This document shows, piece after piece, positions 1 to 9,025 of a stretch of DNA of 64,000 nt. This stretch comes from Acinetobacter pullicarnis (GTDB taxonomy: Bacteria > Pseudomonadota > Gammaproteobacteria > Pseudomonadales > Moraxellaceae). Within the stretch, counting starts at the first letter, position 1, and each line of letters starts with the position of its first letter. The notes beneath the pieces are model-generated. The model searched no databases, was not told the DNA's origin, and saw only the letters and a program-made list of their open reading frames with translations. Location of the stretch: NCBI RefSeq assembly GCF_006352475.1, contig NZ_VCMZ01000001.1:1798001-1862000 (forward strand), in the 5' to 3' direction. Position numbers and translations under genes: made by a program.

Positions 1-13
1 CTAAATAATACAA

Positions 14-39
14 GTAAAACAGTGTGAACACTGTTTTAC
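14..39. other. Perfect stem-loop downstream of iscA
   Basis: An 11-bp perfect inverted repeat (GTAAAACAGTG / CACTGTTTTAC) with a 4-nt loop lies just after the iscA stop codon on the minus strand. The tail that follows is not T-rich, so it is a weak candidate for an intrinsic terminator. It may instead be an RNA structure protecting the iscRSUA part of the message or separating it from hscB-hscA-fdx, which would be expected to follow outside the window. Confidence 0.5.
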
Positions 40-64
40 TGTACTGAAGAAAGAGGTTTTGAGC

Positions 65-385
65 TTAGATGGTGAACGATTCACCGCAGCCACATTCGCC
101 TTTCTTGTTTGGGTTGTTAAATTCAAAACCTTCGTTTAATCCATTTTTCACATAGTCCATTTGCATACCATCTAAATAGACGAGGCTTTTAGGATCAACA
201 AATACTTTAACGCCAAACTGCTCAAACATTTGATCATGTGTATCTACATCATCGACAAATTCAAGCACATAGGCCAAGCCGGAACAACCTGAAGTCTTCA
301 CTCCAACCCGGATACCTTCACCCTTACCGCGATTTTTGATGTAATTGCTGATATGAGTTGCAGCATCTTTTGTGAGGTTAATCAT
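65..385 (-). CDS. iscA: Iron-sulfur cluster assembly protein IscA
   Basis: A-type Fe-S carrier of 106 aa, the usual family length. It accepts or holds Fe-S clusters, and mainly [4Fe-4S], made on the IscU scaffold and passes them to apo-proteins in the cytoplasm. The three conserved cysteines of the family are visible: Cys34 in GCSG, and Cys98 and Cys100 in the C-terminal CGCGE motif. It is the fourth gene of iscR-iscS-iscU-iscA, 30 bp after iscU, and ends close to a stem-loop near the window edge. Expression should follow the IscR-controlled promoter upstream of iscR. ErpA is the main alternative A-type protein, but the operon position supports IscA. Confidence 0.95.
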   Translation of the reverse strand: MINLTKDAATHISNYIKNRGKGEGIRVGVKTSGCSGLAYVLEFVDDVDTHDQMFEQFGVKVFVDPKSLVYLDGMQMDYVKNGLNEGFEFNNPNKKGECGCGESFTI

Positions 386-415
386 GAAAACTCCAATGTC
401 ACAAGGATGTAAGAA

Positions 416-802
416 TTAAACTTTCGCTTTTTTACTGCGGTAGTCTTGTACAGCAGCTTTAATCGCATCTTCAGCCAGAACTGAACAATGGACTTTAACA
501 GGTGGTAATGCAAGTTCTGTTGCAATATCGATATTTTTGATTGCTTGTGCTTGATCAAGGGTTTTGCCTTTGAGCCACTCGGTGACCAAAGAGCTTGATG
601 CAATTGCAGAGCCACAACCATAAGTTTTGAAACGTGCTTCTTCAATGATGCCATTGTCATCAACTTGAATTTGCAAACGCATAACATCACCACAAGCTGG
701 TGCGCCGACCATACCTGTACCAACGTTTTCAGCATTTTTGTCTAAAATACCAACATTACGCGGATTTTCGTAATGATCTATTACTTTTTCACTATAAGCC
801 AT
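416..802 (-). CDS. iscU: Fe-S cluster scaffold protein IscU
   Basis: Scaffold on which IscS-derived sulfur and iron are assembled into [2Fe-2S] clusters before transfer with HscA/HscB. The 128-aa length matches the family. The three cluster-ligand cysteines are Cys37 (PACGD), Cys63 (YGCGSA) and Cys106 (KVHCS). The LPPVK motif at about residues 99-103 is the HscA chaperone recognition site. It sits between iscS and iscA in the canonical order. The 86-bp gap to iscS carries a GATTA-rich run and an 8-bp inverted repeat that could modulate the message. Confidence 0.97.
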   Translation of the reverse strand: MAYSEKVIDHYENPRNVGILDKNAENVGTGMVGAPACGDVMRLQIQVDDNGIIEEARFKTYGCGSAIASSSLVTEWLKGKTLDQAQAIKNIDIATELALPPVKVHCSVLAEDAIKAAVQDYRSKKAKV

Positions 803-848
803 GATGCTTCTCCAAACCTCGGGGTCAGCCTAGATTAGATTAGATATG

Positions 849-881
849 GAGACATCTTAAGAGGATTCAATAGGATGTCTC
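849..881. other. Inverted repeat in the iscS-iscU gap
   Basis: GAGACATC at 849-856 pairs with GATGTCTC at 874-881 around a 17-nt loop, between the iscS stop and the iscU start. There is no T-tract. It may be an mRNA-stability or processing structure; nothing beyond the pairing supports this. Confidence 0.35.
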
Positions 882-888
882 GGATAAA

Positions 889-2106
889 TTAATGTTCAGC
901 CCACTCAACTGAGGCTAAATCCACTCCGTCTTGGTACATATCCCAAAGTGGAGAAAGTTCACGTAATTTCTGAACAGCCGCTTTCGTGACTGTAAGAACA
1001 TGGTCGATATCTGCTTCAGTGGTATAAGTACCAAAGCTAAAGCGAATTGAGCTGTGTGCCAACTCATCAGATAAGCCAAGTGCGCGCAGTACATAAGATG
1101 GTTCAAGTGTGGCAGAGGTACATGCAGATCCCGAAGAAACCGCAACGTCTTTTAATGCCATCATCAAGGACTCACCTTCAACAAAGTTAAAGCTGACATT
1201 TAAATAGTTCGAAACGCTTTGCGTTTGATGGCCATTTAAAAAGATTTGCTCTAAATCTTGTAAGCCATTCCATAATTTGTCACGAAGGACGCGTAAGCGT
1301 GTTTGTTCAGCTACTAAGTTTTTGCCAGCCAATTCAAAAGCTTCACCCATACCTACAATTTGATGTGTTGCCAATGTGCCAGAACGCATACCGCGCTCAT
1401 GACCACCACCATGAATTTGTGCTTTTAAGCGAACACGTGGTGTACGACGGACGTAGAGTGCACCCATGCCTTTAGGGCCATAAGCTTTATGTGCAGAAAA
1501 ACTCATCAAATCGACTTTCATGGTTGAAAGGTCGATTTCGACTTTACCTGCAGCTTGCGCAGCATCAACATGGAAGAATGTTTTGTTTTCGCGTGTTAAT
1601 TCGCCAATTGCAGCAACATCAGTAATGGTGCCAAGTTCGTTGTTGACCATCATTAATGAAACTAAAATGGTGTCTGGACGTAACGCTGCTTTTACCATGT
1701 CAGGGGTAATGATGCCAGTTTTTGGTTCTGGCTCTAAATAGGTGATTTCAAAACCTTCAGCTTCCAACTCGCGACATGGATCTAAAATGGCTTTATGTTC
1801 GATTTTACTGGTAATAATATGTTTGCCGCGGCTTTGATAAAAATGGGCAATCCCTTTAAGTGCTAAGTTATCTGATTCGGTTGCACCAGAGGTCCAAACG
1901 ATTTCACGCGGATCTGCTTTGATCAGATTGGCAACTTGTTCGCGGGCATATTCAATTTTTTCTTCAGCTTGCCAACCGTAGAAGTGCGAGCGTGATGCAG
2001 CATTACCAAAGACACCGTCAAAGGTTAAGCATTCCATCATGCGTTCTGCAACTTGCGGATCGACAGGAGTTGTTGCTGCGTAATCAAGATAAATTGGACG
2101 TTTCAT
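889..2106 (-). CDS. iscS: Cysteine desulfurase IscS
   Basis: PLP enzyme that removes sulfur from L-cysteine as a persulfide and supplies it to IscU and to tRNA thiolation. The start is placed at the ATG ending at 2106 ([16 protein letters not shown]), which gives 405 aa, the family norm. A longer reading frame exists but its extra 27 residues look unrelated and would run into iscR. Visible hallmarks are the TSGATESDN segment, the PLP lysine in [10 protein letters not shown], and the mobile catalytic-cysteine loop SSGSACTSA near the C-terminus. The iscR stop codon lies one base upstream, so the genes are co-transcribed and probably translationally coupled. Confidence 0.97.
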   Translation of the reverse strand: MKRPIYLDYAATTPVDPQVAERMMECLTFDGVFGNAASRSHFYGWQAEEKIEYAREQVANLIKADPREIVWTSGATESDNLALKGIAHFYQSRGKHIITSKIEHKAILDPCRELEAEGFEITYLEPEPKTGIITPDMVKAALRPDTILVSLMMVNNELGTITDVAAIGELTRENKTFFHVDAAQAAGKVEIDLSTMKVDLMSFSAHKAYGPKGMGALYVRRTPRVRLKAQIHGGGHERGMRSGTLATHQIVGMGEAFELAGKNLVAEQTRLRVLRDKLWNGLQDLEQIFLNGHQTQSVSNYLNVSFNFVEGESLMMALKDVAVSSGSACTSATLEPSYVLRALGLSDELAHSSIRFSFGTYTTEADIDHVLTVTKAAVQKLRELSPLWDMYQDGVDLASVEWAEH

Positions 2107-2107
2107 G

Positions 2108-2581
2108 TCAGATACCTGTAGCCGATAAGAAAGCTGAATCAAGAGATGGTGAGTTTTGGCGTAGTGCAACGGTTTGTACGTTGTCACGAGCTACAAGATC
2201 AGCAAGTGTGATTTTCACTAAGTAATCAGCAATATGGAGGGAGAGTTCTTGCCATAAGTCGTGCGTTAAACACATTGCACCATTTTGACAGTTGCCTTTG
2301 TGGTCGCAGCGTGTTGCATCAACAGTTTCGTTTACAGCTTCGATAATTTCGAGCACTGTAATTTGATCAGCAGGACGAGCAAGGTGGTAACCACCATTTG
2401 CACCACGAACACTAGACACGAGACCATGACGTTTTAGCTTGGCAAAGAGTTGTTCAAGATAAGCGACGGATATGGTTTGTCTTGTGGCGATCTCAGCAAG
2501 CGTTATCGTTTGCTCAGTATGCTGCAAAGCTAGGTCGAGTAGTGCAGTCACTGCATAGCGACCGCGAGTTGTTAAGCGCAT
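2108..2581 (-). CDS. iscR: Rrf2-family Fe-S cluster regulator IscR
   Basis: Fe-S-sensing repressor of the isc operon. The start is taken at [11 protein letters not shown] (157 aa), which is the canonical IscR N-terminus; a start four codons upstream is also open. The N-terminal winged helix is followed at mid-protein by the cluster ligands: three cysteines in [13 protein letters not shown] plus a nearby His (LTHDLW). It is the first gene of the operon. A strong promoter 33-60 bp upstream of the start overlaps a type 1 IscR box, so [2Fe-2S]-IscR should repress its own operon. Confidence 0.95.
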   Translation of the reverse strand: MRLTTRGRYAVTALLDLALQHTEQTITLAEIATRQTISVAYLEQLFAKLKRHGLVSSVRGANGGYHLARPADQITVLEIIEAVNETVDATRCDHKGNCQNGAMCLTHDLWQELSLHIADYLVKITLADLVARDNVQTVALRQNSPSLDSAFLSATGI

Positions 2582-2613
2582 GAGCTTACACACAATGAAG
2601 ACGAATTAGCTAA

Positions 2614-2646
2614 AGTGTATGAATCCCGACTAAAATAGTCAAGTAT
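2614..2646 (-). promoter_or_regulatory. iscR promoter with type 1 IscR box
   Basis: On the minus strand, TTGACT (-35, 2637-2642) and TACACT (-10, 2614-2619) are separated by 17 bp. Positions 2623-2646 match the E. coli type 1 IscR consensus closely, with the half-sites GACT and AGTC around an AT-rich centre (ATACTTGACT...AGTCGGGAT). The box covers the -35 element and spacer, consistent with repression by holo-IscR. Confidence 0.8.
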
Positions 2647-2739
2647 TTTATCTGAATTCCTACTAAATAAGTTGGTTTAATTTTATAAGTGGGCCGAAAG
2701 GCTTTTATATTGGGATAAATAGCGGATGTCGGCGTTTAA

Positions 2740-3381
2740 TTACCAGTAATTATACATAATAAATCCCACGAATAATAACGAAATAATCCATAACAGAATT
2801 TTTAAGTGTTTTTGCTTTTTTTCGAGACGACGAACACGGTTCTGATACTGTTTTACTTCTACATAAAGGCTATCAATTTTAGCGCGTTGGTTATCAATTT
2901 TCTCAAGTAGAGGTGCGATTCTTTGTTTTGAGGCGCTACTGTCTTGATCATCTGTTGGCTGTGTAAGCCATTGCTTCCAGTCTGAGAGTAACTTTGGTGC
3001 AGTTAAGTGAACAATGAGTACCTGAAATGCATCTTTTAGGCCGCGATCTCCCTCAAAACGTAGGCGTCGAATACTGCGTTTGTTGCCAAAGACAAAAATA
3101 CGAACCAAATCAAATAGCGTGCTATTAATGGTTAGATCAATCGCTTGTATGGGGGGACTAAGATCAAATAACATACCCTTGTCCGTAAATTGGACATAAA
3201 AATCGAAATAGGGGATGTAACTATTTATTTTTATAGTTATCTTTTGATCGATAAATTTTTGAGCTTGTAGTCGGACCATACGATCATGTTTTAAGATGAA
3301 GGAATATATTGTTTCTAATATAATCATCAAAATGTTTAGCAACCAACGCGTGTGAGCCTGTTGATGTTGCGACTCATTCAT
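2740..3381 (-). CDS. SCP2/UbiJ-like protein with coiled coil and C-terminal membrane anchor
   Basis: 213 aa. Residues about 35-135 resemble an SCP2-type lipid-binding domain as in UbiJ: short beta segments followed by an FEGD-like turn (RFEGDRGLKDAF). Next comes a region of about 50 residues with coiled-coil character ending in RVRRLEKKQKHLK. A hydrophobic helix (LLWIISLLFVGFIMYNYW) closes the protein, so it is probably tail-anchored in the inner membrane. UbiJ itself is normally encoded between ubiE and ubiB, so this is more likely a paralogue than the ubiquinone-biosynthesis factor. It is divergent from the phasin gene. The function is inferred only from this weak resemblance. Confidence 0.55.
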   Translation of the reverse strand: MNESQHQQAHTRWLLNILMIILETIYSFILKHDRMVRLQAQKFIDQKITIKINSYIPYFDFYVQFTDKGMLFDLSPPIQAIDLTINSTLFDLVRIFVFGNKRSIRRLRFEGDRGLKDAFQVLIVHLTAPKLLSDWKQWLTQPTDDQDSSASKQRIAPLLEKIDNQRAKIDSLYVEVKQYQNRVRRLEKKQKHLKILLWIISLLFVGFIMYNYW

Positions 3382-3577
3382 AAAATATCCTTAAACGTGT
3401 GTTTGATGATTCGATCTCAAAAAAACAGAGATGAACTATTTTAGTAAAATCATCTCAATAATCATTTTGCTTTTTAGAACAGATTTATAAAAGGTTCAAG
3501 CATTTTATTCGATATTGTAGCAGCATTTTACAGATATTTAGGCTATAACTTTCACATACGAGAAGGAGAACTTCGTG

Positions 3578-4066
3578 ATGGATCAAGAAAAAGACGATTT
3601 TTCAGAACAACAAAAAGCGCGATCAACGTCTGGTTCAAGTCAAGGAAAAACAAAGTCTTCGCTATCTTCATCACGGAGATCGTCTTTAGATTTTAGAAAA
3701 TATACCAAACAAATTTGGTTGGCAGGTTTGGGGGCTTTTTCACGTGCTGAAGAAGAAGGTAATAAATTATTTGATGCATTGGTGAAAGTTGGAGAGGAGT
3801 TAGAATCTTCAAGTGAACAAGGCAGTGAAACATTGATGGCTAAAACTGCGGAGCAGAAACGAGCAGGATTAAGTGATAAGAAAGACAAAGTAGAGAAAAT
3901 ATTGGACTTGGGGGTTCATCATTCATTACATCGAATTGGCTTAGTGACAACCAAGGATTTACAGTACTTAGAAAGTTTGATTTTACAGCTACATCAAAAG
4001 GTTGATTTGCTCAGCGAAGAAAACAAACAATTGCACGATAAGCTGCATAAAAACAATCTAAGTTAA
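3578..4066 (+). CDS. Phasin family protein
   Basis: 162 aa from the ATG at 3578; a GTG one codon upstream is in frame. GGAG lies 9 nt upstream. The N-terminal 45 residues are Ser/Lys/Gln-rich and probably disordered. Residues about 45-80 contain the phasin-like segment KQIWLAGLGAFSRAEEEG, followed by an amphipathic helix. The C-terminus (VDLLSEENKQLHDKLHK) is leucine-zipper-like. Phasins coat polyhydroxyalkanoate granules, but poly(3-hydroxyalkanoate)-associated family members also occur where no granules form. No PHA synthase gene is in the window, so the cellular role is unresolved. Confidence 0.75.
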   Translation: MDQEKDDFSEQQKARSTSGSSQGKTKSSLSSSRRSSLDFRKYTKQIWLAGLGAFSRAEEEGNKLFDALVKVGEELESSSEQGSETLMAKTAEQKRAGLSDKKDKVEKILDLGVHHSLHRIGLVTTKDLQYLESLILQLHQKVDLLSEENKQLHDKLHKNNLS

Positions 4067-4225
4067 GCAATAAATGCCACTTTTACCGTTTTATGTGATT
4101 TATTTTTGTGAAAACAGTGGGTCTGGTCTTGCGTTTCCCCCCAAAGCATTGCTATAAAGTCGTCATGGCCTTTCGAACTACAAGCCTTGAATCTTAAACA
4201 AACGATATAAGAGGACTTAATCTTC

Positions 4226-4498
4226 ATGAATAAATCAGAATTAATTGACGCTATTGCAGAAAAAGGGGGATTGTCTAAGACTGATGCAGGTAAAGCATTG
4301 GACGCGACTATTGCTTCAATTGGTGAAGCGTTGAAAAAAGGGGACACAGTAACCTTAGTTGGTTTTGGTACTTTTAGCGTTAAAGACCGTGCAGCACGTA
4401 CTGGGCGTAATCCTAAGACTGGCGAAGAATTGCAAATTAAAGCAAGCAAAGTGCCTAGTTTCAAAGCAGGAAAAGGCTTGAAAGATTCTGTAGCTTAA
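4226..4498 (+). CDS. hupB: DNA-binding protein HU-beta
   Basis: Small histone-like nucleoid protein of 90 aa, exactly HU size, which binds and bends DNA as a dimer. The sequence starts [18 protein letters not shown]. It carries the family signature [19 protein letters not shown], including the beta-arm Arg-Asn-Pro region that inserts into the minor groove. A strong intrinsic terminator follows at once, so hupB is probably mostly monocistronic although ppiD lies downstream as in E. coli. Confidence 0.96.
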   Translation: MNKSELIDAIAEKGGLSKTDAGKALDATIASIGEALKKGDTVTLVGFGTFSVKDRAARTGRNPKTGEELQIKASKVPSFKAGKGLKDSVA

Positions 4499-4511
4499 GC
4501 TCAGATTTTAT

Positions 4512-4541
4512 AAAAACGCGCCAGTTCGGCGCGTTTTTTTT
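4512..4541 (+). terminator. Intrinsic terminator of hupB
   Basis: AAAAACGCGCC and GGCGCGTTTTT form an 11-bp stem with a 5-nt loop, followed by a T run. It lies 13 bp after the hupB stop codon. Confidence 0.9.
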
Positions 4542-4628
4542 ACATTATTTGAAATTATAATTTTTTGCTCATTCTTTCACTTTCGAATATCGGTTAGAAT
4601 CCCCACGGAATAAAATATTGGAATACCT

Positions 4629-6494
4629 ATGGAATCTTTTCGTAATCTCATAAAGGGTTGGCTTGGTAAACTCCTACTCACTGTTATTTTGGTGCTTTTT
4701 GCCTTTGTTGGCATGGAGGGCTATTTCAGTGGGGGGCTACCAGCAGATGCAGCTAAGACTGTAAATGGTGAGGTGATTTTAAAAAAAGATCTTGATAATC
4801 AAACTAATGCTTTTAAAACCCAGTATTTAAAATATACCAATGGGGATGAAACCTTATTAAATCTTCCTTTTATTGAAAATGCCGCACTTGAAAGTTTAAT
4901 TGCTCGTAACCTATTAATTCAGCAAGCTGAAAAATTGGGTATCACGTTAAGTGATGATCAAATTAAACAAATGCTTGCTCAACAGGAAGCGTTTAAAGAA
5001 AATGGAAAATTCTCTAAAACACTATACGACAATTATTTAAAACGAGAAGGCTTAACCAGCCAAGGGTTAATCCAGAGCTTACGCCAAGATTTTGCTTTAA
5101 ATATTTTGAGATCAAGTATTGCGTTGAATGCTTTAGTCAGTAAGCAAGATGTTGATCAAATTCAAAATCTGCGTACAGAAAAGCGTGATTTATATTTGTC
5201 GAGTATCAATTTAGACAGTTATAAAGCCAGCGTAAAAGTATCGGATCAAGATATTAGTAATTACTACAACAGTCATCAAAATCAGTTTAAGCAACCAGAG
5301 TTGTTTGATGTTGATTATGTGGTGTTGAGTCCAAGTATGTTGGATCAGACACCAGCGGCTGTTACAGATGAAGAGCTTCAACAGGCGTATAACCAATTTG
5401 TTGCAAAGCGTAAAACTGAATTTCAGCAAGAAGTTAAGCATATCTTAATCAGTGTTGATAGCAGCCGTACCGATGCAGAGGCCAAGAAGCTTGCAGATGA
5501 AGTTTTTGCTAAAATTAAAGCGGGTGAGTCTTTTGCACAAGCTGCAGCACAATATTCAGATGACACGACTTCTAAAAACAAAGGTGGGGTATTAAGTTAT
5601 TCTGCTGGAACGTTTGGTGAAGACTTCGATAAGACAGTTGCTGCCAATAAAGGCCAAGTATCCGCGCCAGTTAAAACCACCTTTGGTTATCATTTGATTG
5701 AAACCAAGGCGATTTCTGAGCCGATTCCTGCATTTGATGCTGAAAGAGCAAGATTGAGTGCCGAACTTGCTAAAACTAAATCTGAAAACCTGTTTATTGA
5801 TACAGTGAATCGTCTAAACACGACTGTATCGGATAACGATGCTTTAGATGTGGTTTCGCAAGAAGTTAAAGCAACACAGGTGCAAAGTGTAAAATCACTG
5901 ATGTTATCTACTCAGCACCCAGTGTTATCTGATCCGAATGTGAAAATTAAAATTTTCAATGAGGCGGTTAGAGCGGGTGATCAAAATGCAAGTAGTAATC
6001 TTGCATTGGCGAATGGTGATGTGGTGTGGGTGAAAGTACGTGCCTATCATCCAGCTGCAGTACAACCCTTGAATCAGGTGAGTGCTAAAGTCAAAACCCA
6101 GTTAATCGAGCAAAAAGCATTTGATGCAGCGAAAGCTAAAATCAATAGTGTGTTAGATGATTTTAAAAAGCTTCCTGCACAACAGGTATTGGCAAAGCAT
6201 GCGCTTAAATTTGAACATGCGGGTGAATTTACTCGCTCACAAGGGCTTAAGCGTAAAGTTGAACAAGCAGCATTTAGTTTGATGGCACCGAAAGCAGGTA
6301 TGTGGTCAGTGAATACGGCTGCATTACCAAATGAGTTAGTGATTGTTGCTGTTGCAAGTGTGGTAAAACCCCCACAGGATGCGGTTGAAGCGGCACAAAT
6401 CTCAGAGTTAACCAAATTGTATCAGCAGCAAAGAGGCGAGCAATTATTGGGTGATTACACTGAGTATTTAAAAGCCAAAGCGAAAATCAAATAA
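4629..6494 (+). CDS. ppiD: Periplasmic folding chaperone PpiD (SurA-like N-domain, parvulin domain)
   Basis: 621 aa, the usual PpiD length. A short cytoplasmic N-terminus is followed by a membrane helix at about residues 12-30 (LLLTVILVLFAFVGMEG), so the rest is anchored facing the periplasm. Residues about 35-200 match the SurA-type chaperone region. Residues about 265-360 form a parvulin-like domain (HILISVDSS, YSDDTTSKNKGG, FGYHLIET). PpiD assists folding of proteins leaving the SecYEG translocon; its parvulin domain is often inactive. The hupB-ppiD order is conserved with enterobacteria. A terminator follows. Confidence 0.93.
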   Translation: MESFRNLIKGWLGKLLLTVILVLFAFVGMEGYFSGGLPADAAKTVNGEVILKKDLDNQTNAFKTQYLKYTNGDETLLNLPFIENAALESLIARNLLIQQAEKLGITLSDDQIKQMLAQQEAFKENGKFSKTLYDNYLKREGLTSQGLIQSLRQDFALNILRSSIALNALVSKQDVDQIQNLRTEKRDLYLSSINLDSYKASVKVSDQDISNYYNSHQNQFKQPELFDVDYVVLSPSMLDQTPAAVTDEELQQAYNQFVAKRKTEFQQEVKHILISVDSSRTDAEAKKLADEVFAKIKAGESFAQAAAQYSDDTTSKNKGGVLSYSAGTFGEDFDKTVAANKGQVSAPVKTTFGYHLIETKAISEPIPAFDAERARLSAELAKTKSENLFIDTVNRLNTTVSDNDALDVVSQEVKATQVQSVKSLMLSTQHPVLSDPNVKIKIFNEAVRAGDQNASSNLALANGDVVWVKVRAYHPAAVQPLNQVSAKVKTQLIEQKAFDAAKAKINSVLDDFKKLPAQQVLAKHALKFEHAGEFTRSQGLKRKVEQAAFSLMAPKAGMWSVNTAALPNELVIVAVASVVKPPQDAVEAAQISELTKLYQQQRGEQLLGDYTEYLKAKAKIK

Positions 6495-6522
6495 TTTCAT
6501 CTGAATCGAATTGAAATTAAGG

Positions 6523-6549
6523 AAAAAGACACTTCGGTGTCTTTTTTTT
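6523..6549. terminator. Bidirectional intrinsic terminator between ppiD and alkR
   Basis: AAAAAGACAC and GTGTCTTTTT form a stem around the tetraloop TTCG. T runs on both strands allow it to end ppiD (+) and the convergent alkR-like gene (-). Confidence 0.88.
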
Positions 6550-6594
6550 GTTTGTAAGATTGCGTTTGGGATACCACCTATGTTGCTTGGATGA

Positions 6595-7545
6595 CTAAGT
6601 TGATTGCGGCTGTATTGCTGCAAAAAACAGTTTTTGATAGCGTTTTGGACTGATATTTAACTGCTTTTTAAAACGCTGACTGAATGTAACGTCTGAGCTA
6701 TATCCGAGTTGCTGTGCAATTTGCTGGATGGATCGCTGACCAGCTCGGAGGAGTTGACAGGCCAAATTCATACGGTGTTGCTGTAAGTAGGCGAGTGGTG
6801 TCGTTCCAAGGAGTTGATGGAACTCACTGGCAAATTTGGAGCGTGACATGTGGCACTGGTGTGCCAATAGCTCGACAGTCCAAGCGAAGCCAGGCTTGCC
6901 GTGGATGGCTGTTAGCGCCTGTGAAAGTTGAGGGTGGCTTAAAGCACGCAACCAGCTCTGTGTATCGTCTAGGTGTAGTATGTGATCTCGAATACATTCA
7001 ATAAATAAAATGCTAATCAGATGGTCGATAATCTTATCCCGACCGGGTCTGGTCTGCTGTGTTTCGAGTGCCAAAAAAGATAGCCCGATTTGCAGCCACT
7101 CAGGTGTGCGATGGTTAGCAAGGCTTTGTAGATAAATATAAGTTGGGAGGCTGTCTAACAGCGGTTTTGCCATTAGGCTATCCAGTTGTGAATGGATTGC
7201 CATCAATTGATTATGTGTGGTGGCTGTTGTTCCGATATCGATGCTCTGCTGTGGGGTTTTATCAAAATATTCTGTGAAATCGAGGGTTTCAATAAGTGGT
7301 TGTTGCACAGATGAGGCGCTACAACGATGTGCTGATCCAGCGGGTAAAAGAATGACATCACCTGTTTGTGCAAAGATAAGGGTTTGTGGTTCGAGCTGAA
7401 TAAATATTTCGCCTGAAAGCACGATATAGGCAATCACAGCATGTTTTTTTTCAACAGTGAAAGCCCAATCGCCATGTGTGTTGAGATAAAAATATTCGGC
7501 TTGGTTGAGATGTATGTCATTAAGAATCTGACTGAGTGCATCCAT
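6595..7545 (-). CDS. alkR: AraC-family regulator of alkane hydroxylase (AlkR-like)
   Basis: 316 aa. The N-terminal half is a cupin-like effector-binding domain (VLSGEIFIQLEPQ, GDVILLPAGSAHRCS). The C-terminal 100 residues form the AraC/XylS double helix-turn-helix (SRSKFASEFHQLLGTTPLAY and IQQIAQQLGYSSDVTFSQRF). It is transcribed divergently from alkM over a 190-bp gap, the same arrangement as alkR-alkM of Acinetobacter, where AlkR activates alkM in response to long-chain alkanes. The regulator-target link is inferred from that arrangement. A shared terminator separates it from ppiD. Confidence 0.82.
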   Translation of the reverse strand: MDALSQILNDIHLNQAEYFYLNTHGDWAFTVEKKHAVIAYIVLSGEIFIQLEPQTLIFAQTGDVILLPAGSAHRCSASSVQQPLIETLDFTEYFDKTPQQSIDIGTTATTHNQLMAIHSQLDSLMAKPLLDSLPTYIYLQSLANHRTPEWLQIGLSFLALETQQTRPGRDKIIDHLISILFIECIRDHILHLDDTQSWLRALSHPQLSQALTAIHGKPGFAWTVELLAHQCHMSRSKFASEFHQLLGTTPLAYLQQHRMNLACQLLRAGQRSIQQIAQQLGYSSDVTFSQRFKKQLNISPKRYQKLFFAAIQPQST

Positions 7546-7735
7546 GGTATTTTTAAAATCGAATTATGTGGCCATATTAAGCCGGTGATACTGGTTATGC
7601 TTGTTGTTTTAGGACGTAAACAATGCAGAATGTGCCAAAGACGTAGCGTATGTTTTTCTGGACGCTGCATAGTATTTTTACAGGCCAATATCGCTGAAGA
7701 TATGTGTAATAAAGCACATAAGGAAGGTGACTGTA

Positions 7736-8992
7736 ATGAATGCTTCGGTTCGAATGAATGCATCAAATACTCAATTGACTGCACCACCAGATCAGTCTAC
7801 TGGCTTGGCTTTGGATAAAAAGCGCTATTTATGGCTGATTAGCCCAGCATTGCCTTTGATTGGGATTGTAACCTTAGTTGGCTATCAGTTTGCACCTCGA
7901 CCATTCAAAAAAGCGTGGGCGCTGACAGGCCCAATTCTATTGCACGTGATCATTCCTGTTGTTGACCATATCGTGGGTCAAGATCAAAATAATCCCACAG
8001 CAACTCAGATTAAACTGTTAGAACAGGATCCATATTATGCAAGGCTGGTAAAAGCTTTTATTCCACTGCAATACGCAGCAAATATTTATGCTGGTTATAT
8101 TGTGAGTCAAAAAACCACTTCATTGCTTGATAAAATATTATTGGGAATCAGCATGGGGGCGATTAATGGGATTGCGATTAATACAGCGCATGAACTCAGT
8201 CATAAACCAGACCGTCTTAATCATCTGTTATCGCATTTAGCGCTTATTCCAACGGGATATAACCATTTCCGGATTGAACACCCATATGGGCATCATAAAC
8301 GTGCAGGGACACCGGAAGATCCAGCCTCATCAAGAATGGGGGAGAGTTACTATCAGTTTTGGCCGCGAACTGTATTGGGTTCGTTAAAATCAGCAATCGC
8401 AATTGAAACACATCGGCTGCAACGTAAAGCCAAAAGCTTTTGGTCTAAAGAGAATGAATTGCTACTGGGCTGGGGCATGGCGAGCGTTTTTCATTTAACC
8501 ATGTTGGCTCAGTTTGGTAGGGGAATCATGCCGTATTTAGCGACACAGGCATTTTATGGGCTGAGTTTATTTGAGTTGATTAATTATATTGAGCACTATG
8601 GTTTGTTGCGTCAGAGAAAGGACAATGGCCAATATGAACGAATGATGCCGCAGCATAGTTGGAACAATAATAATATCGTGACCAATTTATTTCTTTACCA
8701 GTTACAGCGCCATTCAGATCATCATGCATTTCCAAACAGAGCATTTCAGGCATTAAGACATTTTGATGAGGCGCCCCAATTACCCAGTGGTTATGCCAGT
8801 ATGTTGTTGCCGGCATTAATTCCATCACTTTGGTTTTATATTATGGATCCATTGGTTTATCGGCATTATCAGGGAGATTTAAATAAAGCCAATATTGACC
8901 CGAAAAGACGCGCTAAGATTTTCAGTCAATTCGCTGTGATTGATAGGTTGATAAGAAAGGATGCGGGTAATGTGGGCGTAGTTGTCGATTAA
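7736..8992 (+). CDS. alkM: Membrane alkane 1-monooxygenase AlkM/AlkB
   Basis: Integral-membrane non-haem di-iron hydroxylase that oxidises the terminal carbon of n-alkanes using rubredoxin-delivered electrons. It is 418 aa from the ATG at 7736, which has AGGAAGG nine nt upstream; a GTG start three codons earlier is possible. The histidine boxes of the family are all visible: HELSHK, EHPYGHHKR, and LQRHSDHHAFP, with NYIEHYGL between the second and third. Hydrophobic segments near residues 30-130 and 250-290 fit the six-helix topology. Rubredoxin and rubredoxin reductase genes are not in the window, which is normal for Acinetobacter. The divergent AraC-type gene is its probable activator. Confidence 0.92.
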   Translation: MNASVRMNASNTQLTAPPDQSTGLALDKKRYLWLISPALPLIGIVTLVGYQFAPRPFKKAWALTGPILLHVIIPVVDHIVGQDQNNPTATQIKLLEQDPYYARLVKAFIPLQYAANIYAGYIVSQKTTSLLDKILLGISMGAINGIAINTAHELSHKPDRLNHLLSHLALIPTGYNHFRIEHPYGHHKRAGTPEDPASSRMGESYYQFWPRTVLGSLKSAIAIETHRLQRKAKSFWSKENELLLGWGMASVFHLTMLAQFGRGIMPYLATQAFYGLSLFELINYIEHYGLLRQRKDNGQYERMMPQHSWNNNNIVTNLFLYQLQRHSDHHAFPNRAFQALRHFDEAPQLPSGYASMLLPALIPSLWFYIMDPLVYRHYQGDLNKANIDPKRRAKIFSQFAVIDRLIRKDAGNVGVVVD

Positions 8993-9009
8993 GCTGGATT
9001 TGAGTGGAT

Positions 9010-9022
9010 TGCTGCTCATCTC
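9010..9022. repeat. Copy 1 of a 13-nt intergenic repeat
   Basis: TGCTGCTCATCTC occurs here, just downstream of alkM, and again at 34003-34015 inside a hairpin between two convergent genes. Both copies sit next to C/G-rich runs, suggesting a dispersed intergenic repeat family. Confidence 0.4.
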
Positions 9023-9025
9023 AAG

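Noticed and set aside
7611..7650. Direct repeat GACGTA at 7613 and 7640 as an AlkR binding site
   Set aside because: Only six bases match and the 27-bp spacing does not fit a standard AraC-type pair; too weak to call.
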